37,908 bases of DNA from Clostridiales bacterium (GCA_012522615.1 JAAYKB010000093.1:1-37908), one strand, 5' to 3'. Shown: positions 17,234 through 25,331, counted from the first letter of the stretch. Numbers and translations: made by a program. The notes: generated by a model from the sequence alone, not told the origin.

Positions 17234-17926
17234 TCAGTTGGGCTTTTCGGTCAGCCTTGTTTCGGCGGTTTTTAAAAGATTTAGCAGGGAGGACGCGAAA
17301 AGCGGGTAATCCTTCTCAATGCGGTCGGACGATAATATCGGCGCGTCGTCCAGTCCCTGCTCCCCGTTAATGCACCCTCCGGATGCCAGATGCCCGAGCG
17401 CAGCCGCTGTTCGGGCAAGCTCACCAGTGACCGCCGGCTGATAGAGATATTCGGGAAGTGAAAACAAAGCCTCGGGGTTTTTGGAGTTGGCTGAGTAAAT
17501 CTGGCGGAACACCGAATAAACGGTCAACATGATTGCCGCAGAAGCCTCTGCTGTCAGGGCTTTGTTATTGCACCGCTGAAGCAGATCAAACAGAATATGT
17601 AGAGAATTTATGATAAGCTTTTTATTAAGGGTGGGAAGCACGCTGCCTCGGAACTGGTTTTCCTTTACCGAAGGATCATTTTCCGGTATCTCATCCACAG
17701 CTATCATGGCTCCGGATTTATCAGGAGTCCGTCCAAGCAGGTAATCACACGAAACGTGATAATAATTTGCCACCCTGACCACAAACTCCAGTCCGCATTC
17801 TCTGATTCCCTTTTCGTAATGGGAGAGCAGAGCCTGAGATATATGAAGTTCCTGGGAGGCCTTTTTCTGGCTGATACCACGCTCCTTGCGTAAAAGCGTA
17901 AGTATTCTCGGGAAAGCGGTATTCAT
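17234..17926 (-). CDS. XRE-family transcriptional regulator
   Basis: 230-residue DNA-binding protein. Residues about 6-65 are a classic helix-turn-helix of the XRE/Cro-C1 type (LRKERGISQKKASQELHISQALLSHYEKGI), followed by FVVRVANYYHVSCDYLLGRT, typical of this class. The C-terminal 150 residues are alpha-helical in character and I do not recognise a domain; it may sense a ligand or mediate oligomerisation. ATG 17926 has GAGGTG nine bases upstream. A long leader with its own promoter, half-site-like repeats and a terminator hairpin suggests autoregulation plus attenuation. Targets unknown. Confidence 0.88.
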   Translation of the reverse strand: MNTAFPRILTLLRKERGISQKKASQELHISQALLSHYEKGIRECGLEFVVRVANYYHVSCDYLLGRTPDKSGAMIAVDEIPENDPSVKENQFRGSVLPTLNKKLIINSLHILFDLLQRCNNKALTAEASAAIMLTVYSVFRQIYSANSKNPEALFSLPEYLYQPAVTGELARTAAALGHLASGGCINGEQGLDDAPILSSDRIEKDYPLFASSLLNLLKTAETRLTEKPN

Positions 17927-17954
17927 ACTGCGAGCACCTCAAAACACATAATAT

Positions 17955-18000
17955 TAGGACAAAAACGCCTTATTTCCCGCTTATGGGAAATAAGGTCCTA
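17955..18000 (-). terminator. Attenuator-like terminator in the XRE gene leader
   Basis: CCTTATTTCCC (17968-17978) and GGGAAATAAGG (17985-17995) form a perfect 11-bp stem with a six-base loop; TAGGA/TCCTA extends it outward. On the minus strand it is followed by CGTTTTTG, so it reads as an intrinsic terminator about 40 bases before the start codon. Confidence 0.75.
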
Positions 18001-18067
18001 GGTCTGGGCTTAAGTGGGGGTGTCGGACTATTCTATACGGTTCCAAGTAAAACTCTAAGGATAGTCT

Positions 18068-18128
18068 ATAAACAGATAAAATATACCGACTGTTTATCAT
18101 TATAACCTATCTACTGTTTGTTTGTAAA
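18068..18128 (-). promoter_or_regulatory. Promoter and repeated half-sites upstream of the XRE gene
   Basis: On the minus strand, TTTACA (18128-18123), 18 bases, then TATAAT (18104-18099). ATAAACAG (18068-18075) and CTGTTTAT (18090-18097) form an inverted pair just downstream, and a third ACTGTTTG lies at 18113-18120. These could be operators for the XRE protein itself. The remainder of the 17927-18236 gap is leader sequence with no gene. Confidence 0.45.
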
Positions 18129-18236
18129 TCGTCAATTTGCGATTTTTTTGGGGAAATTTTGATGAAAACATACAAAAATCATACCATCCGGCGTGGATTG
18201 ATAGAAAAAATGAGGTTATTCGAAAACCACAAAGCA

Positions 18237-18263
18237 ATCCGGGGCGTAATCTACGCCCCGGAT
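18237..18263 (-). terminator. Terminator of the 59-aa gene
   Basis: ATCCGGGGCGTA (18237-18248) and TACGCCCCGGAT (18252-18263) form a perfect 12-bp stem with a three-base loop, a few bases beyond the stop codon at 18271. The following T-run is weak. Confidence 0.75.
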
Positions 18264-18270
18264 ATGTCGA

Positions 18271-18450
18271 CTATTTGTCGCCCTGAACAATGTTTTCGGC
18301 GTACATCCGCATATCATGCTCGGAACGGATGTTGCTTCCGCGCGCCCTTATCATTTCCTGAACATAGGAGGGAAGCGTATCGAAGAATTTGCCGGCGTGC
18401 GCGTTTTTGCTTAACAAATCGTCAAGGTTGTTGTAGGTATCCTTATGCAT
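18271..18450 (-). CDS. Small conserved-looking protein of 59 residues
   Basis: Function unknown. The product (starting MHKDTYNNLDDLL) is highly charged and predicted helical, with no signal peptide or membrane segment. Its C-terminal part, from F22-F23-D24-T25-L26-P27 through I34, R37, D46, E52 and I54-V55, aligns without gaps to the 47-aa product encoded at 31566-31709. ATG 18450 has AAAGGAA eight bases upstream; an in-frame start at 18468 lacks a site. A strong hairpin follows the stop. Ribosome binding site, terminator and paralogy together support a real gene. Confidence 0.75.
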   Translation of the reverse strand: MHKDTYNNLDDLLSKNAHAGKFFDTLPSYVQEMIRARGSNIRSEHDMRMYAENIVQGDK

Positions 18451-18610
18451 TAACAGTATTCCTTTCAAAAATTTTATGAGCCTGAAACGCCCACAAATAT
18501 GTTATGCTTATTTTATATATCTATATACATAAATATATCAGGATATCAGGAATACATCGGGAAGGGCGTTTTTGTTGGGCGGTTATTGACAGGGATACCT
18601 ACTATTTGGA

Positions 18611-19327
18611 CTATGCAATCGGGTATTGCTTGCCTTTGATAATCTCGAGGGAAAACCTCTCGTATTGGTTAAGCCAGTCTTTCCCGAGTTTAGACTGTAT
18701 GACCGATTTCACCGCCTTTAAATCGTCGGGTTGTCTTGTTCCGACATTGTGGCAGTCGCTCCCGAACACAACGGTATGCCCGTCCTTAATCCATTTTATC
18801 ACGGCTTTTCTAAGCTTGCTTTCAAATAATGCCCGATAATTAACCTGTATAACAGCGTCGTCAAAATCAATTATTTCGTTGATTGCGTCTTGATTATATA
18901 TGGTGATATAGCGGTCAAGATGGGCAAATATCGGGGTGAGAGACTGGTTGATGCAAAGGTTATAAACCTCATCAATAAACCAGCTTTCGTATGCCGAATA
19001 AGGCAGCTCCACCAGAAGATAGTCGGTACCTTCAAAACATAGAGGACGAAGGTTAAGATTCTGCACGTCATGCTCTATATATACCTCGGCTGCCGGAATA
19101 ATAACCGGCATCCCTTCCCGCCTGCTGCCGTTTAATAAATCGAGCGAGTTTTGTCTTATCCTGAGAAAGTCGTCAAGTCCCTGCTTGTGGGGATAAAAAT
19201 GAGGAGTAGCGACCAGAATGCCCACACCCTGCTTTTCGAGCATGGACATCATCTCGAGCGACATTTCCAAATCCCTTGCGCCGTCGTCAATGCCGGGAAG
19301 GATGTGCGAATGAAAATCTACAAACAA
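18611..19327 (-). CDS. cpsB: CpsB/YwqE-type PHP tyrosine-protein phosphatase
   Basis: Manganese-dependent phosphatase that removes phosphate from the BY-kinase of the capsule/exopolysaccharide pathway. The 238-residue PHP-domain protein has the metal-binding opening DFHSHILPGIDDGA (4-17), ATPHFYP, then IFAHLDRY and FGSDCHN, which supply the later metal ligands; family length is about 240-255. The start is a TTG eight bases after AAAAGGAGG. It is the last gene of the Wzz-kinase-phosphatase module, but a hairpin terminator lies between it and the kinase gene, so its expression may be partly uncoupled. Confidence 0.94.
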   Translation of the reverse strand: MFVDFHSHILPGIDDGARDLEMSLEMMSMLEKQGVGILVATPHFYPHKQGLDDFLRIRQNSLDLLNGSRREGMPVIIPAAEVYIEHDVQNLNLRPLCFEGTDYLLVELPYSAYESWFIDEVYNLCINQSLTPIFAHLDRYITIYNQDAINEIIDFDDAVIQVNYRALFESKLRKAVIKWIKDGHTVVFGSDCHNVGTRQPDDLKAVKSVIQSKLGKDWLNQYERFSLEIIKGKQYPIA

Positions 19328-19386
19328 ATGGAAGTCCTCCTTTTCTGATCCGCTGCAAAGGGAGAAGAGGAACAGAACGGGAAATC

Positions 19387-19444
19387 AAAAAAGTCTTTAT
19401 ACCGAAAAAACACATCTACATGCCATTCGGTATGAAAGACTTTT
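19387..19444 (-). terminator. Terminator between kinase and phosphatase genes
   Basis: AAAAGTCTTTATACCGA (19389-19405) pairs with TCGGTATGAAAGACTTTT (19427-19444) with one bulged base, and on the minus strand ends in a T-run. The 17-bp stem lies between the kinase stop (19476) and the phosphatase start. Confidence 0.8.
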
Positions 19445-19475
19445 CGGCGAAACAATATGACTATACGGCTTTTTA

Positions 19476-20219
19476 CTATACTGAATCTTTGGAGTATTTA
19501 TAGTGCCCGTATCCGTAAAAATTAGTATTTACTGTTCTGGAATCATTGAAGATGACTCCAAGTATGTTTACTTCCGCAAATTCACAGCTTTCAATGGCCT
19601 TTTTAAGCTGGTCGTGGCGAGAACTCCCATGTCTTATGACAAGCAGGACTCCCGCGGTCTGTTTTGCAACAATGATTGCGTCGGATACAATATTTAACGG
19701 GGATGCGTCAAGAACAACATAATCATATGCTTTTTGAACGATTGCCAGCAGGTCGGACATACGGGTGGAACCGAGCAACTCCGAGGGGTTGGGAGACAGA
19801 GGACCTGCCGTAATAACATCAAGATTGGGGGCAACATTTTCATGCAGCGCGTCTTCAATCTTATCAATACCGCAGAGTATGCTTGTAAGACCTTTATTGG
19901 TCGGCAGCTTAAAGAACTGATGCACCGAAGGCTTGCGAAGGTCGCAATCCATCAGCAGAACCTGTGCGCCGGTCTGTGCCAACACCATAGCAAGATTGAC
20001 AGATGTTGTCGATTTGCCTTCGTTGGGCATGGCGCTTGCAACGACCACGGTCTTGCTGGTCTTGGTTGCAAGGGTGAATAAAAGATTGGTTCTTATAGTT
20101 TTAAATGCCTCTCGCACATGAAAGGGGGCCGATTCGTTTAACAGAATGCCGTCCGCAGGCTTTCTTCTTTTTGTGGAAGTAAAATCAACGACATTCTTTG
20201 CAGGCTTGGTTATGCTCAT
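19476..20219 (-). CDS. cpsD: CpsD/CapB-type bacterial tyrosine kinase
   Basis: Autophosphorylating BY-kinase that, activated by the neighbouring Wzz-type membrane protein, regulates polysaccharide polymerisation and export. 247 residues, cytoplasmic. Walker A is ASAMPNEGKST (61-71), Walker A' is LLMDCDLRKP (88-97), and a Walker B-like VVLDASP follows. The C-terminal tyrosine cluster YGYGHYKY has Y235, Y237, Y240 and Y242 as likely phosphorylation sites. It is the split Firmicute form, with the membrane part encoded by the gene three bases upstream. Confidence 0.95.
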   Translation of the reverse strand: MSITKPAKNVVDFTSTKRRKPADGILLNESAPFHVREAFKTIRTNLLFTLATKTSKTVVVASAMPNEGKSTTSVNLAMVLAQTGAQVLLMDCDLRKPSVHQFFKLPTNKGLTSILCGIDKIEDALHENVAPNLDVITAGPLSPNPSELLGSTRMSDLLAIVQKAYDYVVLDASPLNIVSDAIIVAKQTAGVLLVIRHGSSRHDQLKKAIESCEFAEVNILGVIFNDSRTVNTNFYGYGHYKYSKDSV

Positions 20220-20222
20220 GAC

Positions 20223-20915
20223 CTAGTATCCTCCTTTTGTCTGAGAGTTCAATACCGGTATCGAACCAAGTACCGGTATGTTATACAACTTTTTTATCTC
20301 ATCTTCACCCTTTACACGCAAATCAAGCATGTCCCTAAGCACAATATACAATACCGATACGAAAAGCCCCAACATAATTCCGAATATACAATTCAGACTT
20401 AAATTCGGCGAAGAAGGTCTAGTAATAGGTTTGGCATAATCAATGACCTTGATAATACCGGTTTCTGTGAAGTCTTTAATAATATCGGGGGCGGTTCTTG
20501 CAATCGCGTTGACGATTTCCATGGATTTTTTCGGACTGTCGGAAGTAATCGAAATATTCATAATCTGCGTTTCCTGAGCAGTTGAGACTGACATCATTCT
20601 TCTAATCTGATTAGAGGTGTAGGGGAGATTATGATTAAGAACTACCTCATCGAGAACCCTGTCGCTCTTGATTAAACTTGTATATGTATTGACGACCTTC
20701 TGTGCGGTTATCACATCGTAATAGTCGCTGCTGCTGCTCGAGGATTTTTGAGAGCCCGAAACATACAGTTGGACAGTCGAAGTGTACATAGGCTTTAATA
20801 ACAGCTTGGTAATACCGAATGCGCCTAAAAGACCGATAAGACATGCAAGCAGAATCACCCAGATGTTTTTAAAAAGTAATCGGAAAAGCGCCAGTAAATC
20901 AAGAGAACCATGCAC
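20223..20915 (-). CDS. cpsC: CpsC/CapA-type Wzz chain-length determinant
   Basis: Membrane co-polymerase that sets polysaccharide chain length and activates the BY-kinase. The 230-residue protein has a membrane segment near each end (about 15-37 and 175-197), an extracytoplasmic loop including STVQLYVSG, and the Pro-rich KPITRPSSPN just before the second segment, typical of Wzz proteins. Its cytoplasmic tail would bind the kinase. The start is GTG with AGGAGG seven bases upstream. First gene of the module. Confidence 0.92.
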   Translation of the reverse strand: MHGSLDLLALFRLLFKNIWVILLACLIGLLGAFGITKLLLKPMYTSTVQLYVSGSQKSSSSSSDYYDVITAQKVVNTYTSLIKSDRVLDEVVLNHNLPYTSNQIRRMMSVSTAQETQIMNISITSDSPKKSMEIVNAIARTAPDIIKDFTETGIIKVIDYAKPITRPSSPNLSLNCIFGIMLGLFVSVLYIVLRDMLDLRVKGEDEIKKLYNIPVLGSIPVLNSQTKGGY

Positions 20916-21441
20916 AGTGTTGCCTCCTTGCTTTTTGAATCATAAATGATACAAATATTACCGAACTCTATAAAAGTCGGCGGCTTAACGCCATCTTGTC
21001 CCATTATAGCATAGAAGATTGTCAAATTAAATAGAACTTTAGAAAAAAATTTTTAACATTTACTTTATTGAATTTTTTAGAAATTTTCCGGATTAAACAC
21101 CCGCAGTCTGTAACAGGTAAAGTTGTTGGGTATAATCCGGTCTAAAGCACAAAATATTTATGATTTTAATTTTTGCATGCCTTTTGCATGTGTTATCATG
21201 TATTATAGCAATAAAAGTGCCAATAATCGTATATAATATACGTATAAATGGATACAGATAAAATAAAATTATAATATATTAGCTAAAAGTTATATGTCAA
21301 AATTTACAAAAAATTGCGATTAAAATAGAAAATAATTTAACATTTGGCAGTTGCCATTTTTTATATTATGATGTATAATACCGGTATGAGATGATTGTGA
21401 CTGGTATTGCGCATGGATTATCACGGAAAAGGAGTTTTATT
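20916..21441. other. AT-rich 526-base divergent intergenic region
   Basis: No gene is supportable here. It holds a minus-strand extended -10 (TGCTATAAT, -10 at 21008-21003) for the polysaccharide module and, at the other end, a plus-strand promoter for the sortase locus. A direct repeat TTTTGCATG occurs at 21171-21179 and 21182-21190. The rest is AT-rich filler, and I see no other signal. Confidence 0.5.
21345..21379 (+). promoter_or_regulatory. Promoter of the sortase locus with overlapping dyad
   Basis: TTGCCA (21351-21356), 17 bases, TATAAT (21374-21379). The -35 overlaps the dyad TGGCA-GT-TGCCA (21345-21356), a possible operator. Confidence 0.6.
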
Positions 21442-21993
21442 ATGAAAAAGGTTTTCGCAACGATTATATGCTTTATCATTGCTACAGCGGTAGCGATAAG
21501 CGCGTCTGCTGCCGGACTTGATGCAAACAAACAGAAGGTCCTGGATGCCCTTAAAGAAAAGGTAACGGCAAACGGAAAAACCTACTCTGTGCCTGCCGAT
21601 CTTATTACACAGGCCGAAAATTATCTGAAGAGGGATGATGTTACCATCACCGCCGATCAGGCAGACGCTATTGTAGAGCAGATTGAGGCTGCGGCCGAGA
21701 TTGTCAAGAAAGCCGGGGTTTCCACCGCTGCCGAGCTGAGCGCAGCAGAAAAGACCGCTTTGCTTGAAAAAATCAATGCTGCCGCAGAGGTTGTTAACCT
21801 GACCGTTTCGGTAGATTCGGCCAAAGGGAAAATCACGGTTTTGTCCGGAAATGAGCTGGTTGCTTCCGACGAGGGTGCCATCAAATTTACAGGCGTTGAT
21901 GTCTCATATCTTGTGGTTCTGGCAGCTTCGGTAGTTGCGCTTCTTACCGGATGCTATGTTGCCGCCCGTAGGATGAGGCTGTTTTCCAGATGA
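21442..21993 (+). CDS. Secreted surface protein, probable sortase substrate
   Basis: 183-residue exported protein: a signal peptide (about 1-23, ending ASA), a helical middle region rich in Ala, Lys and Glu with NYLKRDDVTITADQADAIVE, and a C-terminal sorting-signal-like end. The last 37 residues are IKFTG (147-151), a hydrophobic helix, and a basic tail ending RRMRLFSR. This mimics an LPxTG signal with an atypical motif. It is translationally coupled to the class D sortase gene (ATGA overlap), so it is the obvious substrate. It resembles the small acidic surface proteins found beside class D sortases. ATG 21442 follows AAAAGGAG. Confidence 0.8.
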   Translation: MKKVFATIICFIIATAVAISASAAGLDANKQKVLDALKEKVTANGKTYSVPADLITQAENYLKRDDVTITADQADAIVEQIEAAAEIVKKAGVSTAAELSAAEKTALLEKINAAAEVVNLTVSVDSAKGKITVLSGNELVASDEGAIKFTGVDVSYLVVLAASVVALLTGCYVAARRMRLFSR

Positions 21994-22670
21994 TTCGACG
22001 CAATTTTATAAAAAAGGGAGCAATGGTATATTTATATTTGCCATTGCTCCTTTGCACGATTGGATATATTATCATGTATATTGTGCTCTATCCCATTGTT
22101 CGACCCGTCCTATCATCCATGAACCTGATAATTTCCGAAAACAAACCCGATTACTCATCAAAGATTACTTCTATATTTAAGGATGAAGATGCGGGTTTTC
22201 TGGATTCGGAAACAGTGAATGAGAAGGACGTGGTTATGCCAACCTACGGCACCCATTATGCCCGCCTTGAAATCAGCTCGGTGTCGATTAAAACCGATCT
22301 GTATTTTGGGGACAGTACCGCCGTGCTTAAAAAGGGGGTAGGGCAATATATTGGGAGCTCTATACCGGGTTATGGAAAACCGTTGCTTATAGGCGGACAT
22401 AACATCAGCGCCTTCCGGGCGCTTCAGCATGTTAAAAAGGGAGATACTGTGGTAATAACGACAAACTACGGAGTATATAAATACGAGATTACCGGCACAA
22501 AGGTCGCTGATCATCGGGACAAAAAGGCATATGACCTTTCTCAGGAAAAGGAGCAGTTAATCCTTTATACATGCTATCCTTTCAACAAGCTCGGACTTAC
22601 CTCCAAGCGTTATTTTGTCTATGCCGATAAGGTTTCCGGGCCGAGAATAGTATCCGCTCCGGCAGTATAA
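21990..22670 (+). CDS. Class D sortase
   Basis: Membrane-anchored cysteine transpeptidase that would cleave the sorting signal of the upstream protein and attach it to the cell wall. 226 residues with one N-terminal membrane segment (about 14-38). Catalytic motifs are visible: GGHN with the His, LILYTCYPFNKLG with the nucleophilic Cys in TC, and SKRYFVYA with the Arg. The TCYPF form points to class D. Its ATG overlaps the preceding stop by four bases; a later in-frame ATG at 22023 is a less likely start. Confidence 0.92.
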   Translation: MIRRNFIKKGAMVYLYLPLLLCTIGYIIMYIVLYPIVRPVLSSMNLIISENKPDYSSKITSIFKDEDAGFLDSETVNEKDVVMPTYGTHYARLEISSVSIKTDLYFGDSTAVLKKGVGQYIGSSIPGYGKPLLIGGHNISAFRALQHVKKGDTVVITTNYGVYKYEITGTKVADHRDKKAYDLSQEKEQLILYTCYPFNKLGLTSKRYFVYADKVSGPRIVSAPAV

Positions 22671-22690
22671 AAGGAAAGGTCATAGATTTC

Positions 22691-23533
22691 ATGAATAAGT
22701 TCCTTGTTTCACAGGTCATCAGTGCTATACTGTCATTTTTAATGATGATTTGTATAACAGTGTTGGCAACCTCTATTTGTTTGTCACTGACATTTTTTCG
22801 CCCAGGTTTTATTACCGAACGGATGAATGACAAATACTACAATTTGGCGCTGGACTCTCTCAGACAAACCCTGAAAGATGAGATTGCGCCCCCCAGCCAT
22901 ATGCCGGAAGAGGTGTTCGGCGAGTTGTTTAACGTTTACCTTATTGAAGAGGACTCTCAGGAAAGTGTTCGGGCAATACTTGAAGGCATTGATTATTTTC
23001 ATGATTCCTCGCAGGTTCGTAAGATGGTTATGGACAGGTTTATTAAATATGCCGAGGAAAACAATATTGACCATGCCGAAACAAATCTCGAAGCACTTGC
23101 CGATATCTGCATCGAGGAATATAAACGTCAGATCAGCGTACCCTATTTAAAGAGCTTCGCGCCTATCAGGCATATGTTCCAGGAGGCATTCACATATATG
23201 ATTTTGATTCTTTCTTTTCTTTTGATTCTGTTGCTCTTCTTTTTGTTCGGAATCCACAGATTCAAGCACCGCGCGTTAAGATACTGTATTTACAGTCTTT
23301 TTGCATCGGCTTTGCTGATGATTCCTATTCCGCTCTTCTTATTAATCCAGGGCGCCTATAATAAAATCAACTTATCACCGGAGCATGTCAAGATGCTGTT
23401 CACATCAATGATAAGTTCAACATTACTGTCTTTAGTACTCTGCGGTGCTTTGATTGCCGCTGTCGGCGGAGGCTTGATTCTTGTGGTGCGGAGTATGAGA
23501 TACAAGGCTATCAGAGGCGGGAAAAAGTATTAA
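22691..23533 (+). CDS. Unrecognised membrane protein of the sortase locus
   Basis: I do not recognise a named family. The 280-residue protein has one N-terminal membrane segment (about 10-37), a hydrophilic, mostly helical extracytoplasmic-looking domain (about 40-155, many Glu/Asp), then three C-terminal membrane segments (including MILILSFLLILLLFFLFGI) and a basic tail. It follows the sortase gene by 20 bases and precedes a terminator, so it is the third gene of that operon and may help display or process the surface protein. ATG 22691 has AAAGG upstream. Confidence 0.8.
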   Translation: MNKFLVSQVISAILSFLMMICITVLATSICLSLTFFRPGFITERMNDKYYNLALDSLRQTLKDEIAPPSHMPEEVFGELFNVYLIEEDSQESVRAILEGIDYFHDSSQVRKMVMDRFIKYAEENNIDHAETNLEALADICIEEYKRQISVPYLKSFAPIRHMFQEAFTYMILILSFLLILLLFFLFGIHRFKHRALRYCIYSLFASALLMIPIPLFLLIQGAYNKINLSPEHVKMLFTSMISSTLLSLVLCGALIAAVGGGLILVVRSMRYKAIRGGKKY

Positions 23534-23599
23534 GCCTCTCTGAGACTAGGCTTGCGAATCCGATTATCAACCATCCAAGATACAATAACATAATGATGT

Positions 23600-23642
23600 A
23601 AAAAAGCCTGATGTTCAGCAAAAAGCTGTCGTCAGGCTTTTA
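23600..23642. terminator. Bidirectional terminator after the sortase operon
   Basis: AAAAGCCTGA and TCAGGCTTTT form the stem, with an inner AGC/GCT pair, followed by T's on both strands. It ends the sortase operon (plus) and the coaD-side operon (minus). Confidence 0.85.
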
Positions 23643-23663
23643 TCTGTCTGTTTATCAATAAGA

Positions 23664-24137
23664 TTAGTCGTCCAAATCGGCTATATCGTGCTTGGGCGGA
23701 TTACGCAAAAGCTGGCGTGCCTGCCGAATCTCGGCAAGACGCTGTGCGATGGTCTCCTCGGTACGGCGCAGCAGATCCTCGGAAAAATCGCTGGCGCCCT
23801 TTCGCATTTCCCGGGATTTCATCTGTGCCTGGGTCAAAATTTCGTTTGCCTTTTGCTGTGCCTGCTTCACAATCTCTTCCTGAGATACAAGACGGCGAGC
23901 GCGTTCCTCCGCATTGCGTATGATACCCTCGGCTTCCCGCTTGGCGGTCTCTACAATATCGCCACGGTCGGCAACGATTGCTTTGGCCTGGCGCACCTCG
24001 CTGGGCATATTCCCGCGGATATCATCCACAATATTGCGGAGCTGTTCGGCGTCAACAACACGCTTGCTTGACAGAGGAAGACTCCACGCTTTATCAAGCA
24101 TATCATCAATCTGTTCCAACAGTTCTTCAACCGTCAT
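23664..24137 (-). CDS. Coiled-coil protein linked to coaD (V-type ATPase subunit H-like)
   Basis: 157-residue, strongly charged, almost entirely helical coiled-coil protein (heptad-rich from about 40 to 145, for example EGIIRNAEERARRLVSQEE). Such proteins, often annotated as ATPase or V-type subunit H/E-like, occur beside coaD in many Clostridia. It lacks any enzymatic motif, and a DivIVA-like scaffold role is possible. No ATP synthase genes are nearby, so a real V-ATPase role is unlikely. Last gene of the proC-rsmD-coaD transcript; ATG 24137 follows AAAGGA. Confidence 0.8.
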   Translation of the reverse strand: MTVEELLEQIDDMLDKAWSLPLSSKRVVDAEQLRNIVDDIRGNMPSEVRQAKAIVADRGDIVETAKREAEGIIRNAEERARRLVSQEEIVKQAQQKANEILTQAQMKSREMRKGASDFSEDLLRRTEETIAQRLAEIRQARQLLRNPPKHDIADLDD

Positions 24138-24172
24138 TTTCCAAGACCATCCTTTCTTTTTAAAAGCTGATA

Positions 24173-24688
24173 CTACATTTTCCCGCTTGCTGCCTTATCA
24201 GCATTTGTATGTTTAACCTTTTTTGTAATATCATCGATAATACATTCGGGAACAAAATCCGAAACATCCCCTCCGAGCCGTGCCACCTGCTTGACAAGGC
24301 TTGAAGAGAGATACATATACTCCGCCGTGGTGGTTAAAAAAACCGTCTCAACCTTTGGATTAATTTTGCGGTTGGTGAGGGCCATCTGAAACTCGTACTC
24401 AAAGTCGGACAGGGCGCGAAGCCCTTTAACGATAACCGAAGCACCCTTGAGCTTTGTATAATCCGCAAGCAGACCATCGTAGTATTCAACCTTGACATTG
24501 CCCAACCCTGCCGTCGCACGCTTAAGAAACTCAACGCGTTCCTCTTTTGTAAACATAGCCTGCTTTGCCGTATTGGTCATTACAACAACAATTACGTTAT
24601 CAAATAGTGAAGACGCCCGGCGGATTATATCCATATGTCCCTGCGTTACGGGATCAAAGCTGCCTGGGCAGACTGCTGTTTTTGCCAT
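24173..24688 (-). CDS. coaD: Phosphopantetheine adenylyltransferase
   Basis: Converts 4'-phosphopantetheine and ATP to dephospho-CoA, the penultimate step of coenzyme A synthesis. The 171-residue protein has the nucleotidyltransferase signature GSFDPVTQGHMDII (9-22, with the TxGH motif), the FTKEERVEFL segment, VKGLR in the middle and TAEYMYLSSSLVKQVA later, all typical of CoaD. Length is standard (about 160-170). It lies 51 bases after rsmD, a very common pairing in bacteria. Confidence 0.97.
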   Translation of the reverse strand: MAKTAVCPGSFDPVTQGHMDIIRRASSLFDNVIVVVMTNTAKQAMFTKEERVEFLKRATAGLGNVKVEYYDGLLADYTKLKGASVIVKGLRALSDFEYEFQMALTNRKINPKVETVFLTTTAEYMYLSSSLVKQVARLGGDVSDFVPECIIDDITKKVKHTNADKAASGKM

Positions 24689-24739
24689 ATATATTCATAT
24701 CCTTTCAGGCATCGACGTTAACTAAGCCCTGCCTTATTC

Positions 24740-25297
24740 CTAGACATTTTCCCAACGGTAAAGCCGGATTCGCACCCTTCCGTAACTGTAAATACGGGAA
24801 AGGGTATATAAGCCCGCATGCTCGGGCATATAGGTGTCACTGTCGGATTCGCAGACAATAACACCACCCGGATTCATGTGGGGGTGAACCGCCTGTAACG
24901 CCGGTATAAGCAGTCCGGAGGAATAGGGAGGATCCAAAAATGCAATGTCATATTTATCACTTGACCGGGCAAGGTACGACAAGCCGTCTGTGTTGAGAAC
25001 CTGCGCCCTTTTTGGAATGTCGGGGTCCCTGCGAGCCATTCCGTTCAAATTTCTTCGGATAACGGCAACCGCGTCGGGGCTTTTATCAATAAAAACACAT
25101 CCGGCAGCACCCCGGCTGAGGGCTTCCAGTCCCATCTGACCCGAACCGGCGAACATATCAAGAACCTGACGACCCTCTATCTCAAACTGAAGCGCACTGA
25201 AAATACCCTCCTTGACCCTTTCGGCAGTGGGACGAGTATCATCGCCCGCAAGGGTTTCAAGACGAAAGCCGCGTGCGCTTCCGGTAATAATTCGCAA
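24740..25297 (-). CDS. rsmD: 16S rRNA (guanine-966-N2)-methyltransferase
   Basis: SAM-dependent enzyme that methylates G966 of 16S rRNA. About 185 residues: LRIITGSARGFRLETL at the N-terminus, the RPTAERVKEGIFSAL segment, the SAM-binding VLDMFAGSGQMGLEALSRGA, and the catalytic FLDPPYSSG. The start is taken as TTG 25297, nine bases after AAGGAG, because homologous sequence begins there. An in-frame ATG at 25354 would add 19 residues and overlap proC. Sits between proC and coaD. Confidence 0.94.
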   Translation of the reverse strand: MRIITGSARGFRLETLAGDDTRPTAERVKEGIFSALQFEIEGRQVLDMFAGSGQMGLEALSRGAAGCVFIDKSPDAVAVIRRNLNGMARRDPDIPKRAQVLNTDGLSYLARSSDKYDIAFLDPPYSSGLLIPALQAVHPHMNPGGVIVCESDSDTYMPEHAGLYTLSRIYSYGRVRIRLYRWENV

Positions 25298-25331
25298 ACC
25301 GTTCCGCTCCTTTTTAACATAGGCGGGATTT

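Noticed and set aside
23664..24137. Genuine V-type ATPase subunit
   Set aside because: The similarity is generic coiled coil; no other ATPase subunits are nearby and the coaD linkage is typical of the unrelated coiled-coil family.
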